A stretch of 64,000 bases of DNA from Methylomonas aurea. Lineage in GTDB: Bacteria > Pseudomonadota > Gammaproteobacteria > Methylococcales > Methylomonadaceae. Shown one piece after another: positions 59,504 to 64,000 of the stretch. Both the position numbers and the translations under genes were made by a program. The notes beneath the pieces are model-generated. The model was not told where the DNA came from. It ran no database searches and was given only the letters and a program-made list of their open reading frames with translations. Position 1 is the stretch's first letter. Each line of letters begins with the position of its first letter. Location: NCBI RefSeq assembly GCF_024505045.1, contig NZ_JANIBM010000007.1, forward strand, positions 1-64,000, given 5' to 3'.

Positions 59504-60751
59504 TTACACCCTTCCGGCAATGCTATAGAGCGGTTCGAAAATCCAGTCGATCAAGCGGCGGTGGTCCAGCCAGATGTCGGCATCCAGCAACATGCCGGAC
59601 TGCAACGGGATCTCCTGGCGATAGGCCTGCACCGACTGTTTATCCAGCACGACCGTGACGCGGTAAACCGCTTCCTGCAAGGTCACCGGCAAATCGGCGT
59701 CCTTCGGCGTGATCAGCGTTTTGGCGATTTCAACGATGCGGCCCCGGTGGCTGCCGAAACGCTGGTAGGGAAAGGCCTGGTAACGGATCGCCACGGTTTG
59801 GCCGGTCTCGACGAAACCGACCGCGCTGGACGGCACCAGCAGTTGCGCCTGCAATTGAGCGCCGGCCGGCAAGATCGACAATAACGGATTGGCGGTGCCG
59901 GCATTTTGGCCCTGTTCGGCCAGAATCGCGGTCGCGGTGCCGTCGTGCGGCGCAGTGATGACGATGTTGCGCCGCGACTCGGATTCGGTGATGTTCTGGG
60001 TCAAGGTCGAGATGTTGCGTTCGATTGCCGCGCGCTGGTTTTTAAACTTCATCTGGCTGCTGTCCACTTCCAACTGGGTGGCGCGGATGTCGCGCTGCAG
60101 CGTCATTTCGATGCGTTGCAAGGCCTGCAATTTGGCTTGGTGGTCCAGCCATTCGTCCTGTTTTTGCTGGGCCTGTACCGCCGAGACGAACTTGGTCGGC
60201 AGCAACTGCTGGTAGCGCTGCAGCGTGGCTGCCGCCCCGGCCAGGCGTTGCTGTTGGGTAGCGATTTCGCTATTGACCTGCTGCAGTTCGCGTTGCATGC
60301 CTTGCAAGCGGTCCAGCAGAGCGCGGTATTGAATCCGGTCGATTTGTTCCTGCTTGCCCAACTCGGTTTCCAGGCTTTCCCGGCGCTGCTTGAGCTGTTC
60401 GATTGCGGCGGCCTGGGCCTGCGGCGTGTCGCGGGAACTGCTGTCGGTCGACAATACGAACAAGGTATCGCCGGCTTTTACGGTTTGGCCTTCCTTGACG
60501 TGTTTTTCGATCAGGGTGCCGGCTTGCGGCGGGTAAACTTTGATCAAACCCATGCTCGGCGCCAAATAACCGCTGACATGGGATTTACGGGTGTATTCGC
60601 CCCAGAAGGCGAAGGCGATCAGCAGCACCGCGCTGCTAACCGCCAATGCGGTAAGTAAGGAAAACGGCAAAGCTTCCACCCGTATCACCTCTCCCAAAGG
60701 CTTGTCTCTTTTGTAATCCAAGGCTTGTTGCCGAAATAATGCCGGTTTCAT
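59504..60751 (-). CDS. HlyD-family secretion adaptor (CvaA-like)
   Basis: 415 residues: a short cytoplasmic N-terminus, one transmembrane helix (~32-50, LLTALAVSSAVLLIAFAFWG), a lipoyl half-motif (GLIKVYPPQAGTLIEKHVKEGQTVKAGDTLFVL), a long coiled coil (~95-250), a second half-motif (VITAPHDGTATAILAEQGQNAG) and a beta domain ending WLDHRRLIDWIFEPLYSIAG, as in colicin V/microcin export adaptors. It links the PCAT exporter to an outer-membrane channel that is not encoded here. It sits 45 bp after the cysteine-rich gene. Confidence 0.92.
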   Translation of the reverse strand: MKPALFRQQALDYKRDKPLGEVIRVEALPFSLLTALAVSSAVLLIAFAFWGEYTRKSHVSGYLAPSMGLIKVYPPQAGTLIEKHVKEGQTVKAGDTLFVLSTDSSSRDTPQAQAAAIEQLKQRRESLETELGKQEQIDRIQYRALLDRLQGMQRELQQVNSEIATQQQRLAGAAATLQRYQQLLPTKFVSAVQAQQKQDEWLDHQAKLQALQRIEMTLQRDIRATQLEVDSSQMKFKNQRAAIERNISTLTQNITESESRRNIVITAPHDGTATAILAEQGQNAGTANPLLSILPAGAQLQAQLLVPSSAVGFVETGQTVAIRYQAFPYQRFGSHRGRIVEIAKTLITPKDADLPVTLQEAVYRVTVVLDKQSVQAYRQEIPLQSGMLLDADIWLDHRRLIDWIFEPLYSIAGRV

Positions 60752-60796
60752 GCTGCCGTTCTCCTCTCACCTGTGCTGTGTTAAAGACCAAAGCGC

Positions 60797-61231
60797 TCAG
60801 ATAACGCCGTAATCGGCCGCCCGCCGCATCTCGTCGCTGGGTTTGAGGTTATTGGTCACCACTTGCGGACATCTGAAACAAGCCGCCTTCCCCTCCTGGT
60901 TCCACCAGCGGCAATCGGCGCGAATCGCGCACACCGGCAATTGCTCGGTAACCGACGGCGTGAAGCGCACGACTTTTTCGGCCAAGCGACATTTCGATTC
61001 CTCGGCGGCAAAATGGCCGCATCCGCTGCAGGCGCAAGGCGCGGAGAAGCGAAACACTTCGGCCGGCGTCAACGGGCCGGCCATGGCCAGCACTTGCTCG
61101 GTGACCGGTTGCGGCGTATTCAGATAGGCCATTTCCGGCTGTTCCGGGGTACCGGCCACAACTCCGATGACTTGGGCTCCGTCCCACTCCGGCTGCGCGC
61201 TGGGGCATAACACTGCGTTATCCGAGGCCAT
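60797..61231 (-). CDS. Nine-cysteine accessory protein of the GG-peptide operon, unknown function
   Basis: A 144-residue soluble protein with cysteines at 9, 66, 68, 71, 81, 101, 107, 118 and 121. Two clusters stand out: C66-x-C68-x2-C71 with C81 (APCACSGCGHFAAEESKC), and C101-x5-C107-x10-C118-x2-C121 (CAIRADCRWWNQEGKAACFRC). Each supplies four ligands, so two Fe-S clusters or two zinc sites are possible. There is no signal peptide, SAM motif or kinase/cyclase motif. It starts 7 bp after the second precursor gene, so it belongs to the operon. I do not recognise the family; a role in precursor maturation, regulation or self-protection is inference. Confidence 0.75.
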   Translation of the reverse strand: MASDNAVLCPSAQPEWDGAQVIGVVAGTPEQPEMAYLNTPQPVTEQVLAMAGPLTPAEVFRFSAPCACSGCGHFAAEESKCRLAEKVVRFTPSVTEQLPVCAIRADCRWWNQEGKAACFRCPQVVTNNLKPSDEMRRAADYGVI

Positions 61232-61238
61232 GGCGCGC

Positions 61239-61520
61239 TCAACCCAGCCGGGTTGCTCCTTGGATACCGGCCGCCAAGCCGCCCGCGGCTGGGTTGGTGG
61301 CCAAGCCGTTGACGGCTTTGAATTGGTCGAACCATGGGCCGCCGGCGATGATGCCTTTGCTCAGCACCAGGCTGACCGAGGCGCCGCCGCTGACTTGCTC
61401 CAGTTCGGCGGCGCTCAATTCGCTGCCGGCCGCGGCGCGGGCCTGCAATGCGCGTTGCTTGCCTTGTTCGGCGAAAGCGGATAAGTCTTCGGCGGAAATC
61501 CGGGTAGTTTTATTTGACAT
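61239..61520 (-). CDS. Double-glycine leader peptide precursor 2 (bacteriocin-like)
   Basis: 93 residues from ATG 61520, behind GGAGAG. The 46-residue leader ends LSAAELEQVSGG. The predicted core is 47 residues, rich in Gly and Ala with several hydrophobic segments (SLVLSKGIIAGGPWFDQF; NPAAGGLAAGIQG) and no cysteine. It resembles class II or two-peptide bacteriocins more than lanthipeptides. The leader motif is shared with the neighbouring precursor, which supports processing by the C39 exporter of this operon. No target or activity can be read from the sequence. Confidence 0.85.
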   Translation of the reverse strand: MSNKTTRISAEDLSAFAEQGKQRALQARAAAGSELSAAELEQVSGGASVSLVLSKGIIAGGPWFDQFKAVNGLATNPAAGGLAAGIQGATRLG

Positions 61521-61551
61521 GTTTGCTCTCCAGAATGTGGTTGGAAAATCC

Positions 61552-61743
61552 CTAGCGCACCAGAACGTTCTGGGCCAAGGTTTTAGCGTTGATCACGCTG
61601 GCGCCCGGATTGATCACCGGCCAGAATTTGCGCGGAAACTGGCTCAAGTCGCCTTCCGGGCCGATCAGGCCGCCGGATACCAGCGCCGACTCCTGTGCCG
61701 ACAAGACCTTCAGGTCTGAGGTAAATGCTTGTTGTTTGGACAT
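61552..61743 (-). CDS. Double-glycine leader peptide precursor 1 (bacteriocin-like)
   Basis: 63 residues from ATG 61743, with GGAG 7-8 nt upstream. The 25-residue leader ends LSAQESALVSGG, then a 38-residue core (begins LIGPEGDLSQFPRKFWPV) with net positive charge, a Trp and no cysteine. It is first in the operon, 31 bp before precursor 2. The two cores are unrelated in sequence although their leaders share LSAxExxxVSGG. That suggests either a two-component bacteriocin or two independent products of one exporter. Confidence 0.85.
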   Translation of the reverse strand: MSKQQAFTSDLKVLSAQESALVSGGLIGPEGDLSQFPRKFWPVINPGASVINAKTLAQNVLVR

Positions 61744-62251
61744 GTTCTTGCTCCATCGGAAAGAAAAATCCGGACCGGGTCCGGCGTCGTGAACATGCGG
61801 AATCGATACAGCCGTCGGGCCGTCTCGCTACCGCTCCCCGCCTGCGGCCGCTAGCCGTTGGCGGGTGTGGATACTTTAGGGACGCCGGCCGGCCGGAGGC
61901 TGTGACAAATTGCACTGCCCGGCTGTGGAGTTGTTAACCTGGAGAATCGGGAAGTTAGGATCGGTCGGGCGGGCTGCAGATTGCGACTGAAGGGTATTGT
62001 TCGTCCAGCCAATACCGCTCGATTCCGCGAAGAATAACCCCGATGGAGGCCAAGGCCTGTGGGACGATCGCTTTCGGTTGATAGCGCAAATTTCGCGGCC
62101 GCGAAGGTTGGATTTCGGGTCTGGCCCGGCCGCGGCGATTCGGTCGTTAGCGAATCCCAACGACCGTCAAAACGATACCGATCGGCATTGATCCTGCCTG
62201 GATATCAAAGACGCCCCGTTAAGAAAGTAATCTCTGAACATGAGGAGTCTT
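61744..62251. other. Upstream region of the GG-peptide operon and left flank of the IS3 remnant
   Basis: It must contain the peptide operon promoter on the minus strand, but no clear -35/-10 pair was found. A TGTGACAAATTGCACT stretch (61911-61926) is a half-matching CRP-like site. At ~62189 a TGATCCTGCCTGG sequence could be the worn left end of the IS3-type element. Confidence 0.4.
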
Positions 62252-62660
62252 ATGGAAAACAAGGATCAAACAGCCGTTACCACAGCAAAGCCTAAACGCA
62301 ATAAACATACGCCCCAGTTTAAAGAGCAAGCCTTGGAGCGTGCCAAGCAAGATGGCGTCCCCAAGGCAGCCAAAGATTTAGGCATTGCCCAGGCGATGCT
62401 TTATAGCTGACAGGCCAAAAGCCGCCAAACCGGTCAGCCATTTGAAGAGCAAAAACTGCAACAAGCAGAAATCGCGCGGCTTAAACGGGAAAGTGCTCGC
62501 CTGGAAGCGGAAGTCGCTTTTTTAAAAAATCAAAGGAAAAAACGTCCACCCTCGCCAAGAGCGCAAGCGCAGGAAGCCATGGCCGATGCAATCAAGAGGG
62601 TATTTGACGATGAAAAGTCACGCGCCGGTTCGCCACGCATAGCCAAGCGTCTCAACGCAG
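62252..62660 (+). pseudogene. Decayed IS3-family transposase (orfA-orfB fragment)
   Basis: From ATG 62252 the frame reads as an IS3-type OrfA (MENKDQTAV ... TPQFKEQALERAKQDG, KAAKDLGIAQAMLYS). An in-frame TGA at 62408 stands where Trp is usual. The frame then continues QAKSRQTGQPFEEQKLQQAE ... VAFLK, and joins abruptly to an OrfB fragment (ARAQEAM-like RAQAQEAMADAIKRVFDDEK, SRAGSPRIAKRLNA). It stops matching after ~62660. So orfA has a nonsense mutation, the orfA-orfB junction is deleted, and the rest of orfB with the integrase core is missing. The element is dead. Confidence 0.85.
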
Positions 62661-62806
62661 CGATACTCGCGCGATATAAAAGGCGCCTTCGGCATTTTCC
62701 GCTACTCAGTTTCTTGCCTGCGGTTAAAGAACCAAGTCAATGTGAGTCGCCCACCCTCGTATTCATACCCTGGCGAACGCTCGCCGAGTTGTGGTTATAA
62801 TCCGCT

Positions 62807-64000
62807 ATGCCTTTGTCCGCCGCCTTTACCCGCCAATGCCTCGACTTGCTCGGCGCCGCCAACATCGTCACCGAGCCGGAGCGCTTGCGGGTTTACGAAT
62901 GCGACGGCCTATCGGCCTACCGCACCCTGCCGGAGTTGGTGGCGTTGCCGGAAACCGCGGAACAAGTCCTGGCGTTGATGCGCTTATGCCGCGAGCAGCG
63001 GGTGCCGGTCGTACCGCGCGGCGCCGGCACCGGTCTCGCTGCCGGCGCGATGCCGGTGGCCGGCGGCATCGTGGTCGGTTTGAGCAAGATGAACCGCATC
63101 CTGGCGCTCGATCCGCTGAACCGCACCGCCACGGTCCAGCCCGGCGTCAGAAACCTGGCCATTTCCGAAGCCGCCAAAGCGCACGGCTTGTTTTACGCAC
63201 CGGACCCGTCGTCGCAAATCGCCTGCAGCATCGGCGGCAACATCGCCGAAAATGCCGGCGGCGTGCACTGCCTGAAATACGGCTTGACCGTGCACAACGT
63301 GTTGCAGATCAAATTGGCGACGATAGACGGCGAGCTGCTGACGCTGGGCGGCCCCGGCCTCGATGCGCCCGGCTACGACCTGCTGGCGTTGGCGATCGGC
63401 TCGGAGGGTTTGCTGGGTATCGTGGTCGAAGCCACCGTCCGGCTGCTGCCGTTGCCGCCGGCGACGCGGGTGCTATTGTCGGCTTTTCCCAGCGTCGAGC
63501 AAGCTGGCGCGGCCGTGGCGGCCGTGATCAGCTCCGGCCTGCTGCCGGCCGGCCTGGAACTGATGGACAACCCGGCCATCCGCGCCACCGAAGCCTTCGT
63601 CCACGCCGGCTATCCGCTCGATGCCGCCGCATTGTTACTGTGCGAACTGGACGGTTTGCCGGAACAGGTGGCAGCCGACAGCGAACGCGCCATCGCGGTG
63701 CTGACGGCCGCCGGCGCCAGCGAAATCCGCAGCGCCGACGACGAAGCGCAACGCAAACGCTTCTGGGCCGGCCGCAAGGCCGCGTTTCCGGCGGTCGGTC
63801 GCATCGCCAGCGATTACTACTGCATGGACGGCACGATTCCGCGTAAACACCTGGCCGAGGTATTGCGCCGAATTTCCGAGATGTCGGCCGAATTCGGCCT
63901 GGCGGTAGTCAACGTATTCCACGCCGGCGACGGCAATTTGCATCCTTTGATTTTGTACGACAACGGCGTCGACGGCGAATTTGCCAAAGCCGAGGCCTTC
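62807..64000 (+). CDS. glcD: Glycolate oxidase subunit GlcD-like FAD-linked oxidase (partial, runs off window)
   Basis: The frame from ATG 62807 (MPLSAAFTRQCLDLLG) stays open to the end of the window (398 codons). It has the FAD_binding_4 (VAO/PCMH) domain: VPVVPRGAGTGLAAGAMPVAGG, the pyrophosphate-binding segment DPSSQIACSIGGNIAENAGG, and LALAIGSEGLLGIVVEATVRLL. The FAD-oxidase C-terminal domain follows, with FHAGDGNLHPLILYD, the conserved His motif. It oxidises D-2-hydroxyacids (glycolate, D-lactate), passing electrons to GlcE/GlcF, which are probably just outside the window. A shorter overlapping frame in another phase is a shadow. Confidence 0.92.
   Translation, partial: MPLSAAFTRQCLDLLGAANIVTEPERLRVYECDGLSAYRTLPELVALPETAEQVLALMRLCREQRVPVVPRGAGTGLAAGAMPVAGGIVVGLSKMNRILALDPLNRTATVQPGVRNLAISEAAKAHGLFYAPDPSSQIACSIGGNIAENAGGVHCLKYGLTVHNVLQIKLATIDGELLTLGGPGLDAPGYDLLALAIGSEGLLGIVVEATVRLLPLPPATRVLLSAFPSVEQAGAAVAAVISSGLLPAGLELMDNPAIRATEAFVHAGYPLDAAALLLCELDGLPEQVAADSERAIAVLTAAGASEIRSADDEAQRKRFWAGRKAAFPAVGRIASDYYCMDGTIPRKHLAEVLRRISEMSAEFGLAVVNVFHAGDGNLHPLILYDNGVDGEFAKAEAF

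Noticed and set aside
61239-61743. Lanthipeptide or sactipeptide interpretation of the precursors
   Set aside because: Neither core contains Cys, and no LanM/LanB/radical-SAM gene is present.
62791-63846. 351-aa Arg-rich plus-strand frame
   Set aside because: Out-of-phase shadow of the glcD frame that starts at 62807 and runs off the window.

Overview
The window is GC-rich chromosomal DNA (roughly 60% GC judged by eye) from a gammaproteobacterium, most likely a methanotroph of the Methylococcales (Methylomonas-like). This placement is inference. It rests on three PEP-CTERM proteins with the VPLPGxVWLFGS-type sorting signal, an abundance of PAS/GGDEF signalling proteins, a sigma-54 regulator with a MetOD1-like input domain, and interspersed repeats built around a TTCGACCAACTCAGCACGAACGG-like core. 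No rRNA or tRNA gene was seen.

Layout. 1-2.9 kb is an AT-richer foreign-looking patch: the end of an NlpC/P60-type cysteine hydrolase, a lipoprotein whose signal peptide is split by a one-base shift in a T9 run, and an IS1595-family insertion. 2.9-13.6 kb holds a flavin reductase, a FecI/FecR pair, a CysB-like LysR regulator, a probable structured small RNA, a large hybrid kinase with its response regulator, and a YeeE/YedE sulfur-transport pair. 13.6-21.9 kb encodes surface and secreted proteins: a metzincin-like lipoprotein, a SEC-C/TPR/sulfotransferase and three PEP-CTERM proteins. 22-32.8 kb is ion handling: CorA with a lipoprotein, a Na,K-ATPase-like P-type ATPase, and a three-gene heavy-metal RND efflux operon. 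33-42.9 kb holds a substrate-binding lipoprotein paired with a PAS-GGDEF-EAL protein, a GIY-YIG-like protein, a ParB-like protein, an SDR, a DUF938 methyltransferase and the sigma-54 regulator.

43-52.2 kb is a complete minimal type I-F2 (I-Fv) CRISPR-Cas locus. It has a 30-repeat array, a leader, and cas6f, cas5fv, cas7fv, cas2-3 and cas1 on the minus strand, with no cas8f large subunit. 52.3-57 kb holds a GspE/PilB-type ATPase, a membrane protein, a DUF457-like hydrolase and creD with a well-formed CreB box. 57.4-61.7 kb is a double-glycine peptide export operon: two precursors sharing the leader motif LSAxExxxVSGG, a nine-cysteine accessory protein of unknown function, an HlyD-family adaptor and a C39 peptidase/ABC exporter. 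The window closes with a decayed IS3-family element and the 5' part of a glycolate-oxidase-like glcD.

Two families of short inverted-repeat elements (MITE/REPIN-like) are scattered through the intergenic spaces at about 33, 37.8, 40.2, 54.2 and 57.3 kb. The least explained pieces are the small RNA at about 6.36-6.48 kb, which carries an anti-Shine-Dalgarno motif, and the bacteriocin-like operon with its cysteine-rich partner.
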